Counted from the first letter of the stretch, positions 1-9,545 are shown. The stretch: 43,916 bases of DNA from a bacterium (GCA_024229695.1 JAAESD010000307.1:1-43916), one strand, 5' to 3'. Program-made: numbers and translations. Notes: generated by a model not told the origin, from the sequence alone.

Positions 1-1782
1 GTCTTCTACGTAGCTCGTAAAATCTATAGTGGTATTTCCGTCTTCGGCAAACTCAATGGTCAATGAAGTCAGATCGATAGTTGGAGCATCGTTTACCGGG
101 CTGACAGCTACCGTTGTTACATCAGAAGCAACGGCGCGGCCTTGCTGGTCATCAACTGTAAATGTAAGCTCTTCACTTCCACTCCAGTTTTCAGTAGCAG
201 TAAATGTTACACTGAAGCCATCAATTGCAGCAAAAATATTTGTGCTATTTGTGGCTGTCAAAATCAGGGTGTCGCCATCGTTGTCATTAATATATCCTGC
301 AAAATCAACTATTGCTGAATCGTCCTCATCAAAAACAACACTCAAGCCACTAAGATCTATTGTTGGATTACTATTCAGTGTCGATGCAGAAATTGTCCCA
401 CTTTCAGATTCCCCATACACATTAAACGATGCCACTTTGTAAAAATATTCTGTGTGTGGGCTCAGGCCTGTGTCGCTATATGCAACAACATCGGTGGCAA
501 CTTCTGCCAGTAGCGGCATGTCTCCTGCGGAGATACCGCGATAGATTCTGAACCCGTTCTCGTCACTGGAATTGTCTGTCCATCCTAAATCAATTTGACT
601 GTTTGATACCGGGGTCAGGTTCAGGTTTGTTGGCTGAGTTGGAGGTGAAAATGTTGTGCCATTGCTTTGAATATATTCTGAATCACCAATCGCATTACTC
701 GCTACAACCCTGTAATAATATGTTTCTCCTGCTTCCAGACCAGAATCCAGATAAGAGGTTGCATCCACTCCAACAGTTGCTATGTCGACAAAAGTTCCTG
801 TTGGAAAAGTGTGTCTGGAAATACGAAACAAGTCTTCGTTGCTGGAGTTATCGGTCCAGGTTAAAAGCAACTCCGTTGCCGATTGCGCTGTTACTACAAG
901 GTCTGAGGGCGCAGTTGGTCCCTCCATTGCTGTTGCCATTCCAATGGTGTATTGAGCAGAGTTAAACTCTTCGGCGCCGATGGTTTTCTGTGAAAAAATA
1001 CGATAGTTGTACTCGCTGTTTGGTAGACAATCGATGTCACTATAAGAAGCTACATCTACGCCAACAGTAAATGTGTCCAGCTCTGTTATTTCCCAACCAA
1101 TTCCTTCATCGTGAAATGTTCTGTAAATCACAAATCCAGATTCATCATCAGAGTTGTCGGTCCAGGAAAGGTCAATCTGAGTACTGGTAACAGGAACAGC
1201 AGAACCGTCTGTTGGTGAATTTGCCAGCGTTGTATTTATTGTAGCAGGAGCATTTGGTGTTAGTGGTATTAGCACTCCTGAATCATGAGCCGCAGCATAA
1301 CCGGGAGCTACGGGATCAAACGAAGAGCCTATAAGCGGGTCAACTCTAAATGCAACCTCGCTCGCAACCTCAGTAATATAGCAGGTATAGGTGGCCAGAA
1401 GCACGGCGTCGTTGGCAGAGATTGGTAACGCTAGTTCTTCTATTCCAACGCCAACAACAAACTCAGGCGCCATTTTAATATTTAGTGGCTGTTGTCCGGC
1501 CAGCTCCCATACTTCAGCAACTGGATTTCCACCAACGGTAACCATGCATTCCCACCCGGAGACAGCTCTGTATTCACCATCGAAAAAATGGCTTGAGCTG
1601 GGATTTGTGAGTAGCAAGTATGCAGTAACCGGCTCAAAGGGCCCTGACGTAGCTATATAACCTGACTCTGGGTCTGTCTGGTCAAAATAGACACCTATTC
1701 CATCAGCAGTTACAAATTGAGCAGTGGCCGAAACGGCACTGAGCGATACAATTATAATAGATAAAAACAGCAGCTTCTTCAT
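1..1782 (-). CDS. Secreted fibronectin type III / cadherin-like repeat protein, 3' end beyond the window
   Basis: An open frame runs from the ATG at 1782 to the window edge without a stop (594 codons), so the C-terminus is missing. It opens with a Sec signal peptide (MKKLLFLSIIIVSLSAVSATA). Residues of about 22-175 form an unrecognised N-terminal domain. Three fibronectin type III repeats follow at about 190-285, 288-370 and 375-460, each with a variant of the core motif SxTxxxLxWTDNSxxE. From about 465 there are cadherin-like repeats whose starts resemble each other (NPTIDLSGLSVVFDED and later APTIDLTSLTIEFAED). The family is secreted or surface-displayed and used for adhesion or scaffolding; a C-terminal sorting domain is likely but not visible. 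The ribosome site is AGGAGTTCCC-like, just upstream of the ATG. It is divergent from the dehydrogenase gene. Substrate or partner unknown. Confidence 0.85.
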   Translation of the reverse strand, partial: MKKLLFLSIIIVSLSAVSATAQFVTADGIGVYFDQTDPESGYIATSGPFEPVTAYLLLTNPSSSHFFDGEYRAVSGWECMVTVGGNPVAEVWELAGQQPLNIKMAPEFVVGVGIEELALPISANDAVLLATYTCYITEVASEVAFRVDPLIGSSFDPVAPGYAAAHDSGVLIPLTPNAPATINTTLANSPTDGSAVPVTSTQIDLSWTDNSDDESGFVIYRTFHDEGIGWEITELDTFTVGVDVASYSDIDCLPNSEYNYRIFSQKTIGAEEFNSAQYTIGMATAMEGPTAPSDLVVTAQSATELLLTWTDNSSNEDLFRISRHTFPTGTFVDIATVGVDATSYLDSGLEAGETYYYRVVASNAIGDSEYIQSNGTTFSPPTQPTNLNLTPVSNSQIDLGWTDNSSDENGFRIYRGISAGDMPLLAEVATDVVAYSDTGLSPHTEYFYKVASFNVYGESESGTISASTLNSNPTIDLSGLSVVFDEDDSAIVDFAGYINDNDGDTLILTATNSTNIFAAIDGFSVTFTATENWSGSEELTFTVDDQQGRAVASDVTTVAVSPVNDAPTIDLTSLTIEFAEDGNTTIDFTSYVED

Positions 1783-1986
1783 CAGGGAACTCCTGGGTTT
1801 CAATAAAACAGACACAATGTGCGCGAGCTGACTAATGTATGGCAATTGGGGATTCTATCACAAACCATAATATATTTGTTAATATTTTTGTAGAAATAAT
1901 GTTCTGTATATATATCTTATAGGGAGACCATACACACTGTGAGTATAGAGCTCGCATTACACACAAAGTCCTGGGAGGACTATAAC

Positions 1987-3108
1987 ATGGCAAAGTACAC
2001 AATTGGCTGGATGCCTGGCGACGGTGTCGGCGTTGATGTGATGGATGCTACAAAAGTAGTTTTGGACAAAATTGGTTTCGAAGCTGAATACGTACATGGC
2101 GATATCGGCTGGGAGTTCTGGCGCACAGAAGCCAACCCTCTTCCTGACCGAACAATTGACATGCTGAATAATGTTGATGCTGCTCTGTTTGGAGCAATTA
2201 CAAGCATGCCTAAAGAAGAGGCTGAAGAGGTACTTATTCCTGAGCTGAAGGGAACTGGTAAAGTTTACCGCAGCCCAATTGTCAGACTACGACAAGAATT
2301 CAATCTTCAATCAAACTTGCGGCCATGTAAGGCGTATGCCGGCAATCCACTGAACTTCAAAGATGGTTTGGACCTGGTTGTTTTCCGCCAGAACACAGAA
2401 GGTCTTTACATGGGCGTTGAGTATTATCCTCTGCCTGAAGATGTTCGTGCAAAACTCACTGAAACTCACCCTCAACAGATGGGCAAACTTGATGCTGTTG
2501 ATAGTGAAGATATTGCTATTTCAACACGTATATTTACTCGTGCAGGCTGTCAGAACATTGTTCGCAATGCTTTTGAATATGCTAAAAAGTTTGGTTACAA
2601 ATCAGTTACTATTGTTGAAAAACCAAACGTTGTACGCGAGACAAGTGGCCTGATGGTTCGCGAGGCAAGAAAGATTGCTGAAAACTACCCAGGAATCGAT
2701 CTTTGGGAAACAAACATCGATGCAATGTGCATGTGGTTAGTAAAGAACCCTGAAGACTATGGTGTGCTGGTTGCTTCAAATATGTTTGGCGATATTGTCA
2801 GTGACCTTTGTGCCCAGCTGGTTGGTGGACTTGGCTTCGCCTGCTCTGGAAACATTGGTGAAAAAGTTGCGATTTTTGAACCTTCTCATGGATCAGCACC
2901 AAAATATGTTGGCATGAACAAGGTTAATCCTATTGCAATGATCTTATCGGCAAAAATGATGCTCGATCACCTTGGTGAAAAAGAGATGGCAATCAAGCTT
3001 GAAAAAGCTGTTGCCGATGTTATTGCTGAAGGTAATGTTCGTACATACGACATGGGTGGTTCTAACACAACCACTGAAATGGCAGATGCAATTGCTGCCA
3101 AGTGCTAG
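1987..3108 (+). CDS. Isocitrate/isopropylmalate dehydrogenase family enzyme, probably isocitrate dehydrogenase
   Basis: A 373-residue beta-decarboxylating dehydrogenase. The ATG at 1987 is chosen because GGGAGGA lies 7 bases upstream; an in-frame GTG at 1939 lacks a comparable site. Family features: MPGDGVG near the N-terminus, the substrate-phosphate or carboxylate segment YRSPIVRLRQEFNL (94-107) with R112 and R134, Y141, K212 (EKPN), the metal-binding block around D269 and D273 (NMFGDIVSD), and HGSAPKYVG at 301-309. K306-Y307 match the Lys344-Tyr345 pair that gives E. coli isocitrate dehydrogenase its NADP preference, and Y354 may match Tyr391, but the position of Arg395 is glycine. The SPIV motif is also seen in homoisocitrate dehydrogenases, so the substrate is not settled: isocitrate is most likely, homoisocitrate possible. 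Single gene with its own strong terminator, convergent with the lipoprotein operon. Confidence 0.85.
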   Translation: MAKYTIGWMPGDGVGVDVMDATKVVLDKIGFEAEYVHGDIGWEFWRTEANPLPDRTIDMLNNVDAALFGAITSMPKEEAEEVLIPELKGTGKVYRSPIVRLRQEFNLQSNLRPCKAYAGNPLNFKDGLDLVVFRQNTEGLYMGVEYYPLPEDVRAKLTETHPQQMGKLDAVDSEDIAISTRIFTRAGCQNIVRNAFEYAKKFGYKSVTIVEKPNVVRETSGLMVREARKIAENYPGIDLWETNIDAMCMWLVKNPEDYGVLVASNMFGDIVSDLCAQLVGGLGFACSGNIGEKVAIFEPSHGSAPKYVGMNKVNPIAMILSAKMMLDHLGEKEMAIKLEKAVADVIAEGNVRTYDMGGSNTTTEMADAIAAKC

Positions 3109-3120
3109 TTATTAAAAACA

Positions 3121-3153
3121 AAAAGCCCCCGGTTAAATCCGGGGGCTTTTTTT
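3121..3153. terminator. Bidirectional intrinsic terminator between convergent genes
   Basis: A perfect 12-bp stem, AAAAGCCCCCGG at 3121-3132 with CCGGGGGCTTTT at 3139-3150, closes a six-base loop TTAAAT. Seven T follow on the plus strand; on the minus strand the RNA would end in an interrupted U-run. It lies 12 bases after the dehydrogenase stop and 18 bases from the end of the opposite gene, so it can serve both. Confidence 0.93.
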
Positions 3154-3171
3154 ATTATTAATATCAGTTAT

Positions 3172-4749
3172 TTAATCTATTGCCCTGATAACACGGAAGC
3201 CTTTTGTACTATTTCTGGTGTCATCTTCATTAGGCATTGCGCTAGCCCTGTTTGAACTTCTACAGCCAACACTTCTATTCAGATGCGAGCCTCCGCGAAC
3301 AACTTTGGTCTGGCCAACTTCAGGACCAGTTGGATCGGTTTGTTCGTCTTCTGAGTAATCGCCATACCAGTCCCAGCACCATTCCCAAACATTTCCGTGC
3401 ATACCATAAACACCAAATTCATTTGGAGATTTTGACGCATGCCGCGTTCTGCTAAGGCTGGCACTACAGTACCAGGCATAATTACCAAGTTCCAGGTCGT
3501 TACAATCTTCGTTGGTAAGCTCGCCAAAACAGAAATCTGCTTGACTTCCTGCACGACAAACATATTCCCACTCTGCTTCAGTTGGCAGCCTGTACCCGTC
3601 TGCTTCCTGGTTCCAGGATACGTCTGTTCCGTTTATAGAATAAGCAGGTGTTCTGCCCTCTTGAATAGAAAGAGCATTACAAAATTCAACAGCATTATAC
3701 CAGCTCACGTTTGTAACAGGGTATGCGCTGTCGTCTTGATTAGAGCTTGGGTTGTAGCCCATAACCTGCTGATACTGAGCTTGTGTCACTTCAGATGTTC
3801 CGATTTCAAACGAGTTGGTTATTGAGACCGGGTGTCTTGGCCACTCATCGGCAGCCGCATAAAGGCTGTCAATGTCACCCATCTGGAAGCTGCCACCATC
3901 GATCGAAGCAAACATATTCAAGTACTCACTCTGGACAGTAACATGAGCGTTGGAGAAAAGCACAAACGTGGCAGGGTTAGGGGCTGGCTCATTCCAGTCC
4001 TGAACAGGGAGCCATTCAAGCCAATGCCGTCCTGGAGACATGTCTTCCAAAACAGTATAACCAATTCCTTCAACTGTGGAATTATCTGGCAGAGTCAGTA
4101 TCCATCCTGCTTCCAGGCCTTCTGGAATTACAGTGATTTCTATTGTGCCAGGAAGAGATCCTGGTATATAGGTTCCGTTAAAAACAATCTCACCGTTAGC
4201 AAAAAGTTCTGTTGGTGTTGCGCTTGGTGAGTTGTAGCCTTCTTCTGCCACCCAGGTGATTTCATAAATACCAATTGGCATTTCAACCAAGGTAGAGTCT
4301 CCGCTACCAAAGGCGGTTGTGCCGTCTGGTAAAGTCAAAACCCAGTTTGCAGACAGGTTGTCTGGTTCCGGATTAACGATAACTGTGCCAGGATCTGAAA
4401 CCTCAGCATAAACAGAACCGCTGAACCAAACTATAGATCCGGCATCCAGTGTCAATGTTCTTGGACTATCGGGCGGTGTTACCCAGCCTTCAATTTCTCC
4501 CCATGTTAGCGTATATTCGCCAGCTGGAACATCACGCAAAGTAGCGTCACCATTTCCTGAGTTTGTGTACTCGTCCGGACCCACAATACTCCAGGGAGCA
4601 TTCAATGATGAAGGATTTGGCGAAATACCAATAGTTCCAGTATTGGGGCCGATGTCTGTAATAGAGTCATCGTCTCCACAACCAACAATCATACCAATAA
4701 TGATTATCAGTAAAATGGATATTAAAATTGTAGCCCTGTTAAAATTCAT
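3172..4749 (-). CDS. Lipoprotein with three beta repeats and a SUMF1/formylglycine-generating-enzyme-like domain
   Basis: 525 residues. A signal peptide ends in the lipobox IVGC (C24), so it should be lipid-anchored. Three related repeats of about 78 residues follow (about 38-115, 118-195, 200-278); each has a Trp-containing LxxxWxLxxP core and ends in an aromatic strand, resembling PEGA-type surface domains. The C-terminal 240 residues are a SUMF1/FGE-type domain (MGDIDS, YRLPTEAEWEYVCRAG, GNVWEWCWDWYG, VVRGGS, GFRVIRA). In true formylglycine-generating enzymes two cysteines follow RGGS; here the first is Asn491 and only the second (C496) remains, so sulfatase activation is unlikely and a binding or structural role is inferred. 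It is last in a four-gene operon, 21 bp after the TPR lipoprotein gene. Confidence 0.88.
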   Translation of the reverse strand: MNFNRATILISILLIIIIGMIVGCGDDDSITDIGPNTGTIGISPNPSSLNAPWSIVGPDEYTNSGNGDATLRDVPAGEYTLTWGEIEGWVTPPDSPRTLTLDAGSIVWFSGSVYAEVSDPGTVIVNPEPDNLSANWVLTLPDGTTAFGSGDSTLVEMPIGIYEITWVAEEGYNSPSATPTELFANGEIVFNGTYIPGSLPGTIEITVIPEGLEAGWILTLPDNSTVEGIGYTVLEDMSPGRHWLEWLPVQDWNEPAPNPATFVLFSNAHVTVQSEYLNMFASIDGGSFQMGDIDSLYAAADEWPRHPVSITNSFEIGTSEVTQAQYQQVMGYNPSSNQDDSAYPVTNVSWYNAVEFCNALSIQEGRTPAYSINGTDVSWNQEADGYRLPTEAEWEYVCRAGSQADFCFGELTNEDCNDLELGNYAWYCSASLSRTRHASKSPNEFGVYGMHGNVWEWCWDWYGDYSEDEQTDPTGPEVGQTKVVRGGSHLNRSVGCRSSNRASAMPNEDDTRNSTKGFRVIRAID

Positions 4750-4770
4750 TATTCACCATTCCTGTGGCAT

Positions 4771-5355
4771 TTAGCCTGCGTAAAGATCATTCAGTCTTGT
4801 AATTTCCAGCATCAATTCTGCATCAGTGCCTTGAGCTGTTCCGCCTAGAGCAACAACCTGTTCGTTGGCTAATTCATAGTTATGAATAGCAAAATACGAT
4901 TGAGCCAATACCAATCGTAAATCGCGCCAGTCTATAGAGGTTTTGTGTGAAAAAGACCAATCGGATGAAATTTCAAGAGCCGTCAGAGCAGATGAAATTG
5001 CGCCATTGAAATCTGCAGGTGCGATATCAATACTTGCAAACGCTATGCCCGCATATGGATCTGCGGTTGTCATGCCGTTGTCAATAGCTTTCTGGAACTC
5101 GTCTCTTCCCAGCTCCATATTTCCAATCTTTGTCCAGGTCCAACCTAGCCCATTAAAAGCTGAAATGTTTGCTGGATCGCCTTCTAATACTGCTACAAAA
5201 CTTGTTATTGCATCAGTATAGTTGCCACTCTCATACAAGCTCCAGCCTTGAGTGAGGTGGTTTGAAGTAGGTGATGTTGTCGATTCATCATCACCACATC
5301 CAGCAACAAATAACAGCAATAACAAAAGTAGTGCCAGTTTCTTTACAATAAACAT
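4771..5355 (-). CDS. TPR-containing lipoprotein
   Basis: 194 residues with a leucine-rich signal peptide ending in lipobox VAGC (C20), followed by GDDESTTSPTS, a typical flexible tether. The mature part has TPR-like helical hairpins: residues of about 35-70 (GWSLYESGNYTDAITSF) and 70-105, with a further helical region to the C-terminus. TPR proteins act as docking scaffolds, so this may assemble products of its own operon at a membrane. It lies between the large secreted repeat protein (19 bp upstream) and the three-repeat SUMF1-like lipoprotein (21 bp downstream), which strongly suggests cotranscription. The ribosome site is AGGAGG just before the ATG. Specific partner not deducible. Confidence 0.85.
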   Translation of the reverse strand: MFIVKKLALLLLLLLFVAGCGDDESTTSPTSNHLTQGWSLYESGNYTDAITSFVAVLEGDPANISAFNGLGWTWTKIGNMELGRDEFQKAIDNGMTTADPYAGIAFASIDIAPADFNGAISSALTALEISSDWSFSHKTSIDWRDLRLVLAQSYFAIHNYELANEQVVALGGTAQGTDAELMLEITRLNDLYAG

Positions 5356-5374
5356 TCTATCCTCCTGTAACGCT

Positions 5375-8300
5375 TTATCGAGCCAGCGTCATTTTGCTTG
5401 ATACCAGGCCGCCCTCATTAGTGCGAACCTGAACCATATATGTTCCGCTGGCAGCTTGAGCGCCACCATCTGTTCTGCCGTTCCATCTCAAGGTGTGAGA
5501 TCCAGCAGTAATTTCTTCATTTAACAAAGTAGCAATCGTGCGACCTCGAAGATCAATTACAACAGCAGAAACATGCATGTTGGCTTTGATTTCGAATTCG
5601 ATTGTTGTCATTGGATTGAAAGGATTTGGAACCGCTCCAGACATCGACAGGAACCTGCGGTCTGCAATTTGAGAACCAGCGGAAGGTGACCACTTTACAA
5701 CAAATCCGCCGAGTTCTGTAACTCTAGCGCTGACTCTGTTTGTTTCTGTGTCTACCAGAGATTCCAGAGCAGTGCCATCTGCACGCTCTATGTACCAGCC
5801 TTCAGGGCTGTTGTTTCCGCTTATCTGGAAAGATATCGTGGCTGGTTTTGTAAGCTCGTTTGGCCCGCGAACATCATAAACTGTATTCATGGTGTTTGCT
5901 TTTTGGCGGAACAGCTGTACTCCGCCTTCCTGAGTTTCAACCATCTCTGTGCCTTGAGCGATCATGGCCACAGTCTCGCCATCGAAACTGTCTGCTGGCA
6001 AATACAGTTCCATCTGCTGATCAATACTTGCAATCATGCCGCCATTGTCACCACTTATCATCATTGTGGAAAGTGGCAAGGTTACGCATCCTGTCTGCCA
6101 GGACTCGTCCCAGGCGCAGGCGTTGATTTCAAAGGCATCTCCCGGCCAATAAAGCCTGTACTCACCACGCCAGAAAAATCCAGACTCATCAAATTTCTCC
6201 ATATAAATCGGCGCTTCCGACACGTCGAGCTCAATCATATTCGAGAGCAATTGCGTGTCATCACCAGTAAGATAAATATCGATGAACTGATTGGCGTATG
6301 GATTTGTGTGAACACCTATTGTTAATTCGGGTGCTAAATTGTCATGATCGTTATAACGAGAAATGTTTGATGCTGCAGCGTTATCAACGCTATAGAATTC
6401 TCCACCGATCATCAGATTGCCCTGGTAAACCTGTAGAGAGTGAACGCCATTTCCTTCACCGTGAAATCCTGGTTCGCTATCCTGGTTAACCAGTACGTCA
6501 CCAATAGACTCCCAGGTGTCATTGCTAAGACGAGCCAGATTGTCTGTTGACAGGCCATCGATTTCTGAAAAGAGCCCACCAACAACCAGGTCTCCCTGGT
6601 AAACTTCTGCTGTATATACAGGGCCGTTGCTTGTGCCGTAGCGAGAAGCTGATCCGTCAGCAAACCAGACACCGTCAGCCGTGGTTACGTATGCTGCGCC
6701 ATCGATTGCTTTAATATCAAGAGCTGTTCCTGTAAATGACCCGAGGTCATCCCAGGCTACGCAATCATATTTGACAACGCGAACATTTTCGGCATCGGTT
6801 TGTACTGCGCAATACAAGAAATCACCAACATCATCTATGCCAACTACTCTACCTGTAAGACCGTTGGTTACATTAACAAGAGAGGCTCCGTCCCATGAAT
6901 ATAGAACAGTATCAAAATTGTCTGCCGATGCGCCGGCAATATATAACAGATTTTTATGCGTTAACAGCCCCGTGACTTCGATTCCCTGGTCAGAAAATTG
7001 AGCTTGGGCAAAAACTGTCCACGACTGCCCTTCAATAGTAGCCAAATTGCTAAACTGTATATTTATGTCATATGGGTTTTGAAATTCAAAGTTACCACCA
7101 GCAAAACTTGTTCCCCCGTACTCCACCAGGTGATGTACGCCTTTTTGAAGCAATGACGTGGATTCCAGGTTATAGTTCGGATCTTCTGATTGCCAGTGAA
7201 CTAGTGAGACTATTTCCGGGCTCCACGTAAATCCATTATACCTTGCAACGCCGCCAGCTGAAGCTGCGCCTGCAAAACTGAAGCTCCCTGCTACAAGCAG
7301 CTCGTCATTTGAAACAGACATGCCATAAACAGGGCCACTAACACCGGCTCCGCTTGTGGCTTGACCAACTGGAGACATATAAAACTCACCGGCAACAATT
7401 ACATTGCTCGTTAGAATATTATCCACTCTGTCAAATTGTCCACCAACAACCAGTTCTCCATTATACTCACCCAAAGTGTTGGGCTGTCCGAAAATAAGCA
7501 CTCCTGTATCCAAAACTGTAGACCAGCCAGCAATAGAGTGTTTTCCAACTTTAAATTTAGATTGTCCCTGGGGCCCCGGATTATCTTCCGAAGCAGCATA
7601 ATACAATTCATTGGAGGATGTTTTAAACAAATCTACGATTGAGTAACCACCAGAGGTAGGAAGGGCCGCCCATTCTTGACCATCATATGCTGCAGAATCA
7701 AATAAAGATTCACCTGACTGATATATTCCATTACCACCAACAATAAGCTTTTCATCAATAGCGGCAACAGCATTGATTGTTCCCTCAAACTCATATGTAG
7801 CCCAACCAGCACCGTCAAACGCGTAAAGGTCATCTGATGCAATCCAGAGAATATTGTTTAAAACAACACCATCAACACATGGTTCAGAAAGATTTCCTTC
7901 AAATCCGGTCCAATCAATACCAGACCAGCTTGCGCAATTGTCTATCCCATCAACCGAAAAATCTCCCAGAAGCACCAGTTCGTCATGATAAACAACCAGA
8001 CTTTTCACAGTTCCTGATATATTTTCATCAACAGCATCCCAGGTTGAACCATTCCAAACAGCCACACCATGGGAAAACTCGCCCGCTGCATAAAGCATTT
8101 CGTTAAAAACAATCAAATCGTTTACTGGACCATCAAGTCCGTCACCGGGATGAATCCATTCAGTTCCAGTCCAGAACACGATGCTATTGACAACTGTGTT
8201 TCCGGCAGCAACAATTTCACCACCAAGCACAAGATTGTCCTCAAACTGGACAATTGCATCGACGGAGCCTTGAACCCCTGGCTGTAGCGTGTAGTCGCCT

Positions 8301-8401
8301 TGCCAAAAATCCCGACTGCCAATAGCCCCAAATACAACTGTCGGCAAAGCAATTATCAAAATCGCCAAAACGGCCAATTGTCTGCTTTGAGTATTTTTCA
8401 T
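5375..8401 (-). CDS. Large secreted beta-propeller-like repeat protein with C-terminal FlgD-like/sorting domain
   Basis: 1008 residues with a signal peptide ending near VVFGA. Residues of about 35-690 carry many copies of a short strand motif of the form ELVVGGxFxxxxN followed by SWxGxxW-like turns (for example GELVVGGQFDRVDN and GDLVVGGLFSEIDG), which looks like one or two beta-propellers. A region of about 700-910 is unassigned. The last 90 residues are a FlgD-Ig-like module: PNPFNPMTTIEFEI, VIDLRGRTIATLL, GTYMVQVRTNEGG. In related phyla such modules end secreted or cell-surface proteins and may direct export, but no export machinery lies in this window. The ATG at 8401 has AGGGAG upstream. 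It is second in the envelope operon, 43 bp after the first lipoprotein gene. Function unknown. Confidence 0.86.
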   Translation of the reverse strand: MKNTQSRQLAVLAILIIALPTVVFGAIGSRDFWQGDYTLQPGVQGSVDAIVQFEDNLVLGGEIVAAGNTVVNSIVFWTGTEWIHPGDGLDGPVNDLIVFNEMLYAAGEFSHGVAVWNGSTWDAVDENISGTVKSLVVYHDELVLLGDFSVDGIDNCASWSGIDWTGFEGNLSEPCVDGVVLNNILWIASDDLYAFDGAGWATYEFEGTINAVAAIDEKLIVGGNGIYQSGESLFDSAAYDGQEWAALPTSGGYSIVDLFKTSSNELYYAASEDNPGPQGQSKFKVGKHSIAGWSTVLDTGVLIFGQPNTLGEYNGELVVGGQFDRVDNILTSNVIVAGEFYMSPVGQATSGAGVSGPVYGMSVSNDELLVAGSFSFAGAASAGGVARYNGFTWSPEIVSLVHWQSEDPNYNLESTSLLQKGVHHLVEYGGTSFAGGNFEFQNPYDINIQFSNLATIEGQSWTVFAQAQFSDQGIEVTGLLTHKNLLYIAGASADNFDTVLYSWDGASLVNVTNGLTGRVVGIDDVGDFLYCAVQTDAENVRVVKYDCVAWDDLGSFTGTALDIKAIDGAAYVTTADGVWFADGSASRYGTSNGPVYTAEVYQGDLVVGGLFSEIDGLSTDNLARLSNDTWESIGDVLVNQDSEPGFHGEGNGVHSLQVYQGNLMIGGEFYSVDNAAASNISRYNDHDNLAPELTIGVHTNPYANQFIDIYLTGDDTQLLSNMIELDVSEAPIYMEKFDESGFFWRGEYRLYWPGDAFEINACAWDESWQTGCVTLPLSTMMISGDNGGMIASIDQQMELYLPADSFDGETVAMIAQGTEMVETQEGGVQLFRQKANTMNTVYDVRGPNELTKPATISFQISGNNSPEGWYIERADGTALESLVDTETNRVSARVTELGGFVVKWSPSAGSQIADRRFLSMSGAVPNPFNPMTTIEFEIKANMHVSAVVIDLRGRTIATLLNEEITAGSHTLRWNGRTDGGAQAASGTYMVQVRTNEGGLVSSKMTLAR

Positions 8402-8444
8402 ACGAAATCGCTCCCTTTATATCCGGTATATTCCGGTTCAAAAC

Positions 8445-9545
8445 CTAGTTGCTTGATCTGACAATTCTGAATCCGGTTTCAAAGTCTGACCATCCTGGTC
8501 CCATGCCAACTCTTTTAGCGCTTCTACATAAATTTGCTCCACTGTTCCACGATCCGCCGCGAACAGTTTTATAACTGCCTGTTTCAGGTCCTGTTGGATC
8601 TGTTTGAGGGTCAGCACTATAATCAGCAAGCCAATCCCAGCACCACTCCCTGACGTTTCCGTGCACATCATATAAGCCAAATGCATTGGCTTCTTTCATG
8701 GCAACAGGATGAACAGTTTCACCGGCGTTATAGCCATACCACGCAACGGCGTCCAGGTTTTCATCATATTGATCACAACAGACAGAAAGGTCTCCGTTTG
8801 TCAAAACTGTCTCACTGCCAGCCCTGCACAGGTATTCCCATTCAGATTCTGTTGGAAGCCTGTAACCATTTGCTTCAGTGAAAAACTGAATTTCTTCACC
8901 ATAAAAGTCATATGCGGGCTCAAGTCCTTCAATGATTGAAAGAGCATTGCAAAATTGAATTGCATTTAAAAAAGTAACTGTGATCACAGGACAATCTGCA
9001 CAGCCGGAAAACTCCTCAAAACCATCGGACATTATGTTGAAAAACTGATATTCGGTTATTTCTGCATCGCTAGCCAACAGGGAAGAAATTGTAACCATGT
9101 GCTGTGGGCGTTCATTCGTATCGCTATAAATATCTGACTCCGGAGAACCCATCTCAAATGATCCTCCATCTATCGCAACCATTGTAATTTCACGTGGAGC
9201 AATCTCTTGCTCTATATAGGTTGCTGTAAACAGCTTCGTTTCTCCACCATCCATCCATGCAGTTTGAGGGTTTGGTGTCACCATTCCCTGGACATCGCCT
9301 GGAGTGAACAAATATTCGCCTGAATTTATGTTGGTAACAGACTCATCACCGGAACCCTGGTAATAATATTCACCTGGACCAGATAGCTCCCAGTTTGCGC
9401 TAACATTTTCTGGGGCAATTAATACAGAAATTGTAACTGTTCCCGGAGGTGCTGAAGCTGGACTACCAGACTCATCGCCGCAGCCGCCAAGGATTAAAAC
9501 AAATACTGATAACAGAACAAGTCTGCTTAATAAAACTCTGCTCAT
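8445..9545 (-). CDS. Lipoprotein with one beta repeat and a SUMF1-like domain, first gene of envelope operon
   Basis: 366 residues. The signal peptide ends with lipobox LGGC (C22). Residues of about 34-115 form a single copy of the Trp-containing repeat found three times in the lipoprotein at 3172-4749 (ENVSANWELSGPGEYYYQG). The remainder is a SUMF1/FGE-like domain: MGSPESDIYSDTNERPQH, YRLPTESEWEYLCRAGSE, HGNVREWCWDWLADYS, TVRGGSWNSGANLCRS. The first catalytic cysteine position is Ser335; C340 takes the second, so the enzyme activity of true FGE is not expected. The two lipoproteins are clearly paralogues bracketing the operon. GGAGGAG lies upstream of the ATG. Nothing points to a sulfatase partner nearby. 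Confidence 0.88.
   Translation of the reverse strand: MSRVLLSRLVLLSVFVLILGGCGDESGSPASAPPGTVTISVLIAPENVSANWELSGPGEYYYQGSGDESVTNINSGEYLFTPGDVQGMVTPNPQTAWMDGGETKLFTATYIEQEIAPREITMVAIDGGSFEMGSPESDIYSDTNERPQHMVTISSLLASDAEITEYQFFNIMSDGFEEFSGCADCPVITVTFLNAIQFCNALSIIEGLEPAYDFYGEEIQFFTEANGYRLPTESEWEYLCRAGSETVLTNGDLSVCCDQYDENLDAVAWYGYNAGETVHPVAMKEANAFGLYDVHGNVREWCWDWLADYSADPQTDPTGPETGSYKTVRGGSWNSGANLCRSAKRVGMGPGWSDFETGFRIVRSSN

Noticed and set aside
603-965. Plus-strand open frame of 120 codons in the first 1.8 kb
   Set aside because: It is antisense to the fibronectin-III repeat protein, whose signal peptide and repeats read cleanly on the minus strand.
3172-4749. Active formylglycine-generating enzyme / sulfatase maturase
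   Set aside because: The first of the two catalytic cysteines is replaced by Asn (Ser in the paralogue) and no sulfatase gene is nearby.
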